Positions 4,489 to 12,048 of a stretch of DNA of 13,405 nt are shown one piece after another. Origin of the DNA: Negativicutes bacterium (GTDB taxonomy: Bacteria; Bacillota_C; Negativicutes; Acidaminococcales; Acidaminococcaceae). The position numbers were made by a program, and so were the translations under genes. The stretch covers positions 1-13,405 of the forward strand of contig RZYP01000048.1 in assembly GCA_009930275.1 (NCBI GenBank), in the 5' to 3' direction. The notes under the pieces are model-generated. The model was not told the origin of the DNA. It ran no database searches and saw nothing but the letters and a program-made list of their open reading frames with translations. Within the stretch, counting starts at the first letter, position 1. Every line of letters starts with the position of its first letter.

Positions 4489-6985
4489 TATAATGAAAGC
4501 GGCTACCATTGAAAGCAAGTTTCCGCTATTGGCTGTCGAACATGACTGCATCATCAGTAAAGATGCGGACATAACCGTTGCTTTCTGTGTGGAACTGCCG
4601 GAGCTGTTTACCGTAACCAATTCGGAATACGAAGCGATACATTCGTCTTGGGCTAAAGCCGTAAAAGTATTGCCTGAATACAGTGTAGTGCATAAGCAGG
4701 ATTGGTTCGTGCGTGAAACTTACAAACCTGCTACCGATAAAGACGATATGAGTTTCCTGTCCCGCAGTTTTGAAAAACACTTCAACGAACGTCCGTTCCT
4801 GAATCATTCGTGTTTCCTGTTCCTGACTAAAACGACTAAAGAACGTATGAGGATGCAAAGCAACTTCTCATCGCTCTGTCGGGGAAACATTATTCCCAAA
4901 GAAGTCAATAAGGATACAAGCGTGAAGTTTTTGGAAGCGGTCGGGCAGTTCGAGCGGATAATCAACGATAGCGGCTTCATCAGTCTTACCCGTATCTCAT
5001 CGGATGAGATTACGGGAACAGGTGAAATACCGGGACTGATTGAAAAGTATTTCTCCCTTTCGTTGGATGATACCACCTGTTTGGAAGATTTGGAACTGGG
5101 AGCCGACGGACTTCGGGTAGGAAACAAACACGTCTGCCTGCATACGCTGTCGGATGCCGAAGATCTGCCTGGACGTATCGGAACGGATATGCGGCATGAA
5201 AAGTTATCGACCGACCGGAGCGATTGCCGTTTGTCTTTCGCTTCTCCCGTCGGGTTAATGCTTTCCTGCGACCATATTTACAACCAGTATTTATTTTTAG
5301 AGGACAGTGCGGAGAACCTGCGGAAATTTGAAAAGAGTGCAAGGAATATGCAGTCATTATCAAGGTATAGTCGTGGAAACCAAATCAATAAAGAGTGGAT
5401 CGACCAGTATTTAAACGAAGCACATTCATTCGGGCTGACCTCTATCCGTGCGCATTTCAACGTAATGGCATGGAGCGAAGATCCGGAAGAACTGAAACAT
5501 ATCCGTAATGACGTGGGTAGCCAGTTGGCTCTTATGGAGTGCAAACCCCGACACAATACGGTGGATGCTGCCACTTTGTACTGGGCAGGTATGCCGGGCA
5601 ACAGTGGGGATTTTCCGTCGGAAGAATCGTTCTTTACCTTTATCGAACCTGCCCTTTGCTTCTTTACTGAAGAAACGAACTACCGCAGTTCGGTCAGTCC
5701 GTTCGGTATCAAAATGGCGGACAGGGTTTCGGGAAAACCGCTTCATGTGGATATTTCCGACCTGCCGATGAAAAAAGGAATTATCACGAACCGCAACAAG
5801 TTTATCTTGGGACCTTCGGGAAGTGGAAAATCCTTTTTTACCAACCATATGTGCCGCCAGTATTATGAGCAGGGGACGCACATTGTCTTAGTGGATACGG
5901 GTAACTCATATCAGGGCTTATGCAACCTGATTAACCGGAAAACGGGCGGTCAGGACGGAGTGTATTTTACCTATACCGAACAGAATCCGATTGCTTTTAA
6001 CCCCTTTTACACGGACGATAACGTCTTCGATATTGAGAAGCGTGAGAGTATCAAAACGCTGATTCTTACCCTGTGGAAAAGGGATAACGAACCGCCCACA
6101 CGGGCAGAGGAAGTTGCTCTTTCTAATGCAGTCAGCCAGTATATAGACAAGCTGAAAACGGACAAAAAACTGGAACCGTCTTTCAATACTTTCTATGAGT
6201 TTGTCCGTGATGATTACCGGAAAACACTGGAAGAGAAGAAAGTCAGGGAAAAGGATTTCGATATTGATAACTTCCTGAACGTGCTTGAACCGTATTATCG
6301 GGGCGGCGAATATGACTTCCTGTTGAACTCCGAAAAACAACTGGATTTATTGTCTAAACGCTTCATTGTCTTTGAGATTGATGCCATAAAAGACCATAAG
6401 ATCCTGTTCCCGGTCGTAACTATTATCATCATGGAAGTTTTTATCAACAAGATGCGCCGTTTGCAGGGTATCCGTAAGATGATATTGATTGAGGAAGCAT
6501 GGAAAGCGATTGCAAAAGAGGGTATGGCAGAGTACATTAAGTACCTCTTTAAGACCGTTCGTAAGTTCTTCGGGGAAGCGATTGTCGTTACACAGGAAGT
6601 CGATGATATTATCGCTTCGCCAATTGTAAAGGAGAGTATCATAAATAATAGCGACTGTAAAATCCTGTTAGACCAACGCAAATACATGAATAAGTTCGAC
6701 AGTATTCAGGCGTTGCTCGGATTAACCGAAAAGGAAAAGTCGCAGATACTCTCTATCAATATGTCCAACGTACCCAGTCGTAAATACAAAGAAGTCTGGT
6801 TCGGTTTGGGTGGCGTTCAATCCGCCGTCTATGCCACAGAAGTTAGTCTGGAAGAATACTACACATACACAACCGAAGAATCGGAGAAAATAGAAGTATT
6901 ACAACTTACCGAAAAACTGGACGGCAATATCGAACTGGCTATCAAACAGATTGCCGAAAGCAAACGGCAAGAGTACGGGGAATAA
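4481..6985 (+). CDS. traG: TraG, VirB4-type secretion ATPase
   Basis: This 834-residue protein is the energy source of the type IV secretion system and is expected on the cytoplasmic face of the inner membrane with TraF. The N-terminal half (about 1-400) matches the VirB4/TrbE-like domain. The ATPase domain follows, with Walker A GPSGSGKS at residues 444-451 and Walker B-like MILIEE at 667-672. Further conserved stretches are VVTQEVDDI and NNSDCKILLDQ. The length is normal for Bacteroidetes TraG and no frameshift is apparent. Despite its name it is not the VirD4 coupling protein. It overlaps traF by 8 nt, and the traH-position gene begins 4 nt after its stop. Confidence 0.95.
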   Translation: MRNIMKAATIESKFPLLAVEHDCIISKDADITVAFCVELPELFTVTNSEYEAIHSSWAKAVKVLPEYSVVHKQDWFVRETYKPATDKDDMSFLSRSFEKHFNERPFLNHSCFLFLTKTTKERMRMQSNFSSLCRGNIIPKEVNKDTSVKFLEAVGQFERIINDSGFISLTRISSDEITGTGEIPGLIEKYFSLSLDDTTCLEDLELGADGLRVGNKHVCLHTLSDAEDLPGRIGTDMRHEKLSTDRSDCRLSFASPVGLMLSCDHIYNQYLFLEDSAENLRKFEKSARNMQSLSRYSRGNQINKEWIDQYLNEAHSFGLTSIRAHFNVMAWSEDPEELKHIRNDVGSQLALMECKPRHNTVDAATLYWAGMPGNSGDFPSEESFFTFIEPALCFFTEETNYRSSVSPFGIKMADRVSGKPLHVDISDLPMKKGIITNRNKFILGPSGSGKSFFTNHMCRQYYEQGTHIVLVDTGNSYQGLCNLINRKTGGQDGVYFTYTEQNPIAFNPFYTDDNVFDIEKRESIKTLILTLWKRDNEPPTRAEEVALSNAVSQYIDKLKTDKKLEPSFNTFYEFVRDDYRKTLEEKKVREKDFDIDNFLNVLEPYYRGGEYDFLLNSEKQLDLLSKRFIVFEIDAIKDHKILFPVVTIIIMEVFINKMRRLQGIRKMILIEEAWKAIAKEGMAEYIKYLFKTVRKFFGEAIVVTQEVDDIIASPIVKESIINNSDCKILLDQRKYMNKFDSIQALLGLTEKEKSQILSINMSNVPSRKYKEVWFGLGGVQSAVYATEVSLEEYYTYTTEESEKIEVLQLTEKLDGNIELAIKQIAESKRQEYGE

Positions 6986-6989
6986 CGCC

Positions 6990-7298
6990 ATGAAAAGAAA
7001 AAAGAGTAAGCCATGTTCGACATCGCAAGTAGACACCTCTTTCCCTATCAGTGATATATGCGGAATGTGGAAAAGCCTTTGCGGTTCTCCCGACATTGAA
7101 ATTTATCATGACGGTAGTCGGTTCCGGTTGCAGTTTTCCTATAAACACGATACGGCGTTTACCGTCCCTTTGTCTCAATGTTGGGGGATTACTTTTTTCA
7201 ATTTCTACGGTATCATTCGCATTGCCTACGATGATGAGCGGGATATGCTCTCGCTGACCAACGAAGGCGAATACAAAAGGGTATACAATGAAGTATAA
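6990..7298 (+). CDS. traH: DUF3876-type small protein in the traH position
   Basis: This 102-residue protein has no signal peptide or membrane helix. The pattern CGMWKSLCGSPDIEIYHDG, then FRLQFSYKH and GIIRIAYDDERDMLSL, looks like a small beta-rich domain of the kind found as DUF3876 in Bacteroidetes conjugative elements. The name traH rests on its place between traG and traI. The start at 6990 is 4 nt after the traG stop; an in-frame ATG at 6951 would overlap traG by 35 nt and is less likely. Its role in conjugation is unknown. Confidence 0.82.
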   Translation: MKRKKSKPCSTSQVDTSFPISDICGMWKSLCGSPDIEIYHDGSRFRLQFSYKHDTAFTVPLSQCWGITFFNFYGIIRIAYDDERDMLSLTNEGEYKRVYNEV

Positions 7299-7335
7299 CC
7301 CTAAAAATCAATAATCAATTTAAAAAGTAAAAAGT

Positions 7336-7956
7336 ATGAAACGAATAATTCTATGCCTGACGGTGGCTTTGTCCATGTTCTCGTTTCAGGCAAAAGCGCA
7401 GTGGGTAGTAACCGATCCCACCAACTTAGTTCAGAATATTGTTAGTGCGGTGCAAGGTACATCGACGGCTGCCAATATGATAAACAACGTAAAGGAGTGT
7501 GCCAACATTTACAAGCAAGGTAAGGAGTATTACGATATGCTCAAATCTGTAAATAATTTGGTTAAGGATGCCCGCAAAGTAAAAAAGACCATTGAATTGG
7601 TAAGTGAGATTACCGACATCTATGTGAATGGCTTCAATAAAATGCTTGCCGATCCGAATTTTACGGCGAATGAACTCGTAGCAATTTCAGGGGGATATGC
7701 CAAACTGTTGGAAGAAGGGGGTTCACTGGTTACGGATTTGAAAAATATCGTAACGGGCGGTAACGGACTTTCCCTGTCTGATAAAGAACGCATGGAAGTG
7801 GTCGATGAAGTCTATACTAAAATGGTGGAATACCGCAACCTGACGAAGTATTTCACGCAAAAAAGTATATCCGTGTCGTTCATCCGTGCCAAAGAAAAAG
7901 GAGATACAGAGAGAGTATTAGCATTGTATGGCACTCCGTCCGAAAGGTATTGGTAA
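7336..7956 (+). CDS. traI: TraI, periplasmic VirB5/TrbJ-like protein (DUF4141)
   Basis: This 206-residue protein has a signal peptide (about 1-21, ending QAKA before Q22). The mature start QWVVTDPTNLVQNI recalls the DPxNxxQN opening of VirB5/TrbJ proteins, and the body is almost entirely amphipathic helix. VirB5 homologues sit at the tip or side of the pilus and aid contact with the recipient. The assignment is by this motif, length and gene order. A 37-nt A-rich gap separates it from the preceding gene. It is not a relaxase like the TraI of F or RP4. Confidence 0.88.
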   Translation: MKRIILCLTVALSMFSFQAKAQWVVTDPTNLVQNIVSAVQGTSTAANMINNVKECANIYKQGKEYYDMLKSVNNLVKDARKVKKTIELVSEITDIYVNGFNKMLADPNFTANELVAISGGYAKLLEEGGSLVTDLKNIVTGGNGLSLSDKERMEVVDEVYTKMVEYRNLTKYFTQKSISVSFIRAKEKGDTERVLALYGTPSERYW

Positions 7957-7977
7957 TCAAAATTAAAACAATCAGTT

Positions 7978-8964
7978 ATGAATTTTGATAACCTACACGG
8001 GATTCTTCAGAATCTTTATCAGGATATGATACCTCTTTGCAGCGACATGATTGGCGTTGCAAAGGGGTTGGCAGGATTGGGCGCATTGTTCTACGTTGCT
8101 TATAGGGTTTGGCAGGCATTGAGCCGTGCCGAACCTATCGACGTGTTTCCGCTTCTCCGCCCGTTTGCGATTGGACTGTGTATTATGTTCTTCCCAACCC
8201 TTGTATTGGGAACGATCAATGCCGTGATGAGTCCGGTCGTTAGAGGTGCGCATACCATTATGGAAAATCAGATAACCGATGTTCAAATATTGCAACAGAA
8301 AAAAGACCAGTTGGAATATGATGCACGGGTTAGAGAGGGCAAAGCATGGATGGTTGATAATGAAGAATGGGACAAAAAAATGGAAGATCTCGGAATGTGG
8401 GATGCCCCCGAAATTATCAGTATGTGGGGCGAACGTGCGTGGTATGACATTAAGGAATGGTTCCGACAACTGATCAGGGACTTCTTTGAACTTCTGTTTA
8501 ATGCTGCCGCACTGACCATTGATACACTACGAACCTTCTTCTTGGTCGTGTTGGCCATACTGGGACCGATAGCGTTTGCATTTTCCATTTATGACGGATT
8601 CCAATCAACGCTGACCCAATGGCTAACACGCTATATAAGTGTTTACCTATGGCTGCCTGTCGCAGATATATTCTCCGCCGTATTATCAAAAATACAGGAA
8701 TTAATGCTGAAAACCGATATAGCATTATTGGAAGACCCCACTTATATCCCTGACGGATCAAACGGGGTGTACATCGTATTCCTGATAATCGGCATTATCG
8801 GATATTTCACGATTCCGACAGTTGCAGGTTGGATAATTCAATCAGGCAGTGCGGGCGCATACGGAAGTGCGGTAAATAAAACAGCAAGCAAAGCAGGTGG
8901 CGTTGCCGGTGGTATCGCAGGTGCAACGGCAGGTAACATAGGCGGTCGTCTGCTCGGTAAGTAA
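7978..8964 (+). CDS. traJ: TraJ, VirB6/TrbL-like polytopic channel protein
   Basis: This 328-residue inner-membrane protein has hydrophobic segments at about 28-48, 60-85, 172-203, 218-238 and 263-287. A long hydrophilic loop (about 90-165) is rich in charged residues and tryptophan. The C-terminal tail from about 288 is Gly/Ala-rich (SAGAYGSAV, GGVAGGIAGATAGNIGG). This layout fits the VirB6/TrbL family, which forms part of the DNA path through the inner membrane. It sits between traI and traK as in other CTnDOT-type operons. Confidence 0.92.
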   Translation: MNFDNLHGILQNLYQDMIPLCSDMIGVAKGLAGLGALFYVAYRVWQALSRAEPIDVFPLLRPFAIGLCIMFFPTLVLGTINAVMSPVVRGAHTIMENQITDVQILQQKKDQLEYDARVREGKAWMVDNEEWDKKMEDLGMWDAPEIISMWGERAWYDIKEWFRQLIRDFFELLFNAAALTIDTLRTFFLVVLAILGPIAFAFSIYDGFQSTLTQWLTRYISVYLWLPVADIFSAVLSKIQELMLKTDIALLEDPTYIPDGSNGVYIVFLIIGIIGYFTIPTVAGWIIQSGSAGAYGSAVNKTASKAGGVAGGIAGATAGNIGGRLLGK

Positions 8965-8984
8965 TCAAATTAATCATTAAACAA

Positions 8985-9608
8985 ATGGAATTTAAGAGTT
9001 TAAAAAACATTGAAACAAGTTTCAAACAGATACGGATTATCGCCATTGTGTTTGTCGTGTTGTGTGCTGGAATTACCGGATATGCGGTATGGAACTCATT
9101 CAGCTTTGCGGAAGCACAACGGCAAAAAATCTATGTATTGGATGAAGGAAAATCATTGATGCTTGCTCTTTCGCAGGATTTGTCGCAAAACCGTCCTGTG
9201 GAAGCCCGTGAGCATATCAAGCGATTTCACGAACTGTTCTTCACATTATCGCCCGATAAGAGCGCCATTGAATCAAACATCAACAGGGCACTCTTTCTGG
9301 TGGATAAAAGTGCTTTCCGCTATTATCAGGATATGCAGGAAAAAGGTTACTACAACCGGATTGTGTCGAATAATATCAATCAGGTTATTCAGATTGATTC
9401 TGTCGCCTGTAACCTCGATACTTATCCCTATAAGGTGGTAACCTATGCACGGCAAAGGATAATCAGGGCAAGTAACATTACCGAACGAAGTTTGGTAACC
9501 CGTTGCGAGCTGATCAACTCGGTACGTTCCGACAATAACCCGCACGGGTTCACAATGGAACGCTTTGAGATTATAGAGAACAGGGATTTACGGACTTTAG
9601 AACGGTAA
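8985..9608 (+). CDS. traK: TraK, VirB8-like assembly factor
   Basis: This 207-residue bitopic protein has a short cytoplasmic N-terminus, one membrane helix (about 18-36) and a periplasmic domain of about 165 residues. That is the standard plan of VirB8 proteins, which nucleate assembly of the secretion channel. Motifs such as HIKRFHELFFTLSPDK are typical of Bacteroidetes TraK. It lies 20 nt after traJ, and traL begins 3 nt after its stop. Confidence 0.93.
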   Translation: MEFKSLKNIETSFKQIRIIAIVFVVLCAGITGYAVWNSFSFAEAQRQKIYVLDEGKSLMLALSQDLSQNRPVEAREHIKRFHELFFTLSPDKSAIESNINRALFLVDKSAFRYYQDMQEKGYYNRIVSNNINQVIQIDSVACNLDTYPYKVVTYARQRIIRASNITERSLVTRCELINSVRSDNNPHGFTMERFEIIENRDLRTLER

Positions 9609-9611
9609 GCC

Positions 9612-9890
9612 ATGATAAAGAAAAAACTAACAGCCGTAAGGGACTGGCTTGAAGACGGTCTGCGGTCATTGTTGGGGCAAATCACGCCCGACGGTCGGAT
9701 TATCGTAATCCTTGTAATGCTTTTTGTATTTGGCGCAGGCTCAATCTACATGACGGTTTCTTCCATTTATAATATGGGAAAGAAAAACGGTCAGGAGCAA
9801 ATGGAAATTGAACATATCAAACGATTGGAACTGGAGCAGGGGCAAAAAGCGGATAGTATTAACCATATAAACAAATTCAATAATGAGTAG
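9612..9890 (+). CDS. traL: TraL, small single-pass membrane protein (DUF3989)
   Basis: This 92-residue protein has one hydrophobic segment (about 29-50) and a charged C-terminal half of helical character (GQEQMEIEHIKRLELEQGQK). It lies between the VirB8-like and VirB10-like genes, the conserved place of TraL in these operons. Its molecular role is not established. Its stop overlaps the traM start by 8 nt (9883-9890), suggesting that the two are translated together and may act together. Confidence 0.88.
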   Translation: MIKKKLTAVRDWLEDGLRSLLGQITPDGRIIVILVMLFVFGAGSIYMTVSSIYNMGKKNGQEQMEIEHIKRLELEQGQKADSINHINKFNNE

Positions 9891-11205
9891 TGAAAATGAA
9901 GGAAACGGCCGTAAACCGGACGTTCCCGAAACTAAAAAGGAGAGTAAGCCCAAAAAGGAGCTTACCCCGCAGGAATTACAGAAGCGGAAAAAGATGCTCA
10001 TCTATCCGTTGTTCTTCCTGATTTTCGCAGGGGCTATGTGGCTCATCTTTGCGCCCTCCGGCGATAAGGCAGAACAGCAACCCGACGGTTTCAATCCTGA
10101 ACTTCCGATACCCAAAGAAGACGGTATCGTAGGCGATAAGCGGACGGCTTACGAGCAGGAAGCCATGCAAAACAAGCAAAATGAAAAGATGCGGAATTTA
10201 CAGGACTTTGCTTATTTGCTTGGAGAGGAAGAAGAACGGAAAGCTCAAACGGGTAATGAAAGTCAGGTTGCTATACCCGATGAAGGGAGCAACTACAATT
10301 ACGGTAACAATTCCCGAAATACCCCGACGATCCAATCTTCAGCGCAAGCCTATCAAGACATTAACCGCCAGTTAGGAAGTTTCTACGAAGAAACGACTTC
10401 GGAAACGGATAAACAGGAGCAGCTTGCAATGGAAGAACGGATTCAGGAATTGGAACGGCAACTGACTGAAAAGTCGGAAGCCGACAAGCAACTGGAACTG
10501 ATCGAAAAATCCTATGCCATTGCATCCAAGTATATGCCCAACGGACAGGAACAGCAACAATCAATACCGATAGACACAAAGGAAAAGATTGTTCCCAAAC
10601 CTGTTTCACAGGTGCATAAGAGCGTTGTTTCCTTGTTGTCTGCCCCTCTGGATAACGATGAATTTATTGAACAGTACAGCAAGCCCCGTAACATGGGATT
10701 TATCACGGCTGCCGGAAACGAAACGGTAACGGATAAAAACAGTATCAGGGCTTCGGTCTATCAAACGATAACTATCTCCAACGGAAAGGAAGTACAGTTG
10801 CGTTTACAAGAGCCGATGCGAGCCGGAAGCATGCTGATACCTGCCAACACTATCCTTACGGGAAGTGCAAAAATCGGCGGGGAACGTTTGCATATAACCA
10901 TTACCTCCATTCAATATGCGGACAATGTGATACCGGTTGAAATGGAAGTGTACGATATGGACGGTATGCAGGGAATCTTCGTTCCGAACTCGGACGAAGT
11001 AACTGCCATGAAAGAGATTGCCGCCAATATGGGTACGTCAATGGGGAGTAGTATCACTATAACCGACGATGCAGGCTCACAGCTTGCTGCCGATTTGGGG
11101 CGAAGTGCCATTCAAGGCGTATCGCAATTCTTCAGTAAGAAAATGCGGGAAGTAAAAGTAACCCTGAAAGCAGGTTATAAAGTATTGCTGCTTCCCAAAG
11201 CGTAA
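9883..11205 (+). CDS. traM: TraM, VirB10/TrbI-like envelope-spanning channel protein
   Basis: This 440-residue protein has a charged cytoplasmic N-terminus rich in Lys, Pro and Glu and one membrane helix (about 39-57). A long periplasmic linker includes a coiled-coil-like stretch (about 170-215, with EERIQELERQL). A C-terminal beta-rich domain (about 260-440) contains IRASVYQTITI, MRAGSMLIPANTILTG and a hydrophobic end, KVLLLPKA. This matches the VirB10 plan of a protein that spans inner membrane, periplasm and outer-membrane ring and senses energy from the ATPases. Its partner in the outer ring would be TraN, which is interrupted here. Confidence 0.93.
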   Translation: MSSENEGNGRKPDVPETKKESKPKKELTPQELQKRKKMLIYPLFFLIFAGAMWLIFAPSGDKAEQQPDGFNPELPIPKEDGIVGDKRTAYEQEAMQNKQNEKMRNLQDFAYLLGEEEERKAQTGNESQVAIPDEGSNYNYGNNSRNTPTIQSSAQAYQDINRQLGSFYEETTSETDKQEQLAMEERIQELERQLTEKSEADKQLELIEKSYAIASKYMPNGQEQQQSIPIDTKEKIVPKPVSQVHKSVVSLLSAPLDNDEFIEQYSKPRNMGFITAAGNETVTDKNSIRASVYQTITISNGKEVQLRLQEPMRAGSMLIPANTILTGSAKIGGERLHITITSIQYADNVIPVEMEVYDMDGMQGIFVPNSDEVTAMKEIAANMGTSMGSSITITDDAGSQLAADLGRSAIQGVSQFFSKKMREVKVTLKAGYKVLLLPKA

Positions 11206-11222
11206 GTAAACAAATAACAAAA

Positions 11223-11235
11223 GGGTCTGCGACCC
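11223..11235. promoter_or_regulatory. Short hairpin in the traM-traN gap
   Basis: GGGTC-TGC-GACCC is a perfect 5-bp stem with a 3-nt loop, 18 nt after the traM stop and directly before the A-tract motif at 11236-11248. On the plus strand it is followed by A's, not T's, so it is not an intrinsic terminator for the operon. It may be an mRNA-stability or processing element. Confidence 0.35.
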
Positions 11236-11248
11236 CCACTAAAAAAAT
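11236..11248 (+). promoter_or_regulatory. CCACTAAAAAAAT leader motif before traN
   Basis: This is an exact copy of the 13-nt motif found before mobA, traC and traE. It lies 40 nt before the traN ATG, in a leader rich in A and T that ends CGTATG, as at mobA and traC. Confidence 0.45.
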
Positions 11249-11288
11249 CCAACAGTAATAAGTAATTAACAATTAAAACAAAATTCGT

Positions 11289-11485
11289 ATGAAACGATTC
11301 ATTTTCGCACTCGCCATGATCGGGTGCATCTTTACAGCAAATGCACAGGAAGTAGAAACAACACAGGAAGCAAAGAATGTGTCTTCGCCCTCGAAAGGGG
11401 ATTACTTCGACGGTCTGACCAGATCTGTAACATTCAACCGTATGATACCGCCGTATGCTTTAGAAGTAACATTCTCAAAAACGGT
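11289..11485 (+). CDS. traN: TraN, VirB9-like outer-membrane channel protein: 5' exon only, split by a group II intron
   Basis: The first 65 codons and two bases of codon 66 are present. They encode a signal peptide (about 1-19, ANA before Q20) and the mature start EVETTQEAKNVSSPSKGDY, ending VTFNRMIPPYALEVTFSKT. Bacteroidetes TraN (DUF4138) is a periplasmic protein of roughly 300 residues that forms the outer-membrane part of the channel with TraM. The reading frame is cut after GT of codon 66, where the intron begins. Reading on into the intron adds only VCAHKGE before a stop. The rest of traN should resume after the intron, beyond the window. Whether functional TraN is made depends on splicing. 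Confidence 0.85.
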
Positions 11486-11752
11486 GTGCGCCCATAAGGG
11501 TGAGTAATAAATATCTCCTTTGCAAGAGATTAGGTTAGAGTTCAAATGAAACCTACCACCATCCGACTTATCTGGAGGGGAAACCCAAAAGGGAGCATAG
11601 CATGTCGGAAAAGTCATAAGTCAGCCAGTTGCCAAGCTGCGACTGAATGGCAAGGTGGAAAGACAAATATAAGGATGAAGCCCGAATTGGTTAAACGACA
11701 GTCCTGTTGCACCTTGTCGAGCAATGACGGAAGGCAACTACAAACGTCATGT

Positions 11753-11804
11753 CGTAGTTCTCTGACGGAGTACTGTTACGTTCAGAGCAAAAGAACTAAC
11801 TACG
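11753..11804 (+). ncRNA. Intron subdomain Id3-like hairpin with EBS1
   Basis: CGTAGTT (11753-11759) pairs with AACTACG (11798-11804). CTCTGA (11760-11765) pairs with TCAGAG (11782-11787), leaving a 16-nt loop. The loop carries ACTGTT (11772-11777). This pairs over 6 positions, with one G-U, with AACGGT (11480-11485), the last six bases of the traN exon. That is the EBS1-IBS1 interaction expected for target recognition. I could not assign EBS2 with confidence. Confidence 0.65.
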
Positions 11805-12048
11805 AAACAACCGCAATAAGCGGATTAAGGGACGGAAATCGCATCCGACAATTTGTCAAGCAAATAGTTATTACTCATCTAAATGGGGATTGCCTAAATC
11901 AGAGCGCCGCAAGGCTATGGAGAATAGCTCCTGAATATCTGACATGGCAACGGAGTTCCCGTAGTAGTCTGAGCAAGGGAAAGCCTTGTACATGGCAAAG
12001 GGGAACAGTTGGATTACTTTAATATAATCAAAAGATAATGTGAGAGAC

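Noticed and set aside
11223..11248. Terminator between traM and traN
   Set aside because: The hairpin GGGTC-TGC-GACCC is followed by A's on the coding strand, and traN continues the operon. The T-run exists only on the other strand, where no gene runs.
11546..12022. 158-codon open frame on the plus strand inside the intron
   Set aside because: It covers the catalytic RNA domains of the group II intron, including the EBS1 hairpin. Its composition is explained by RNA structure and the peptide matches no family I know.
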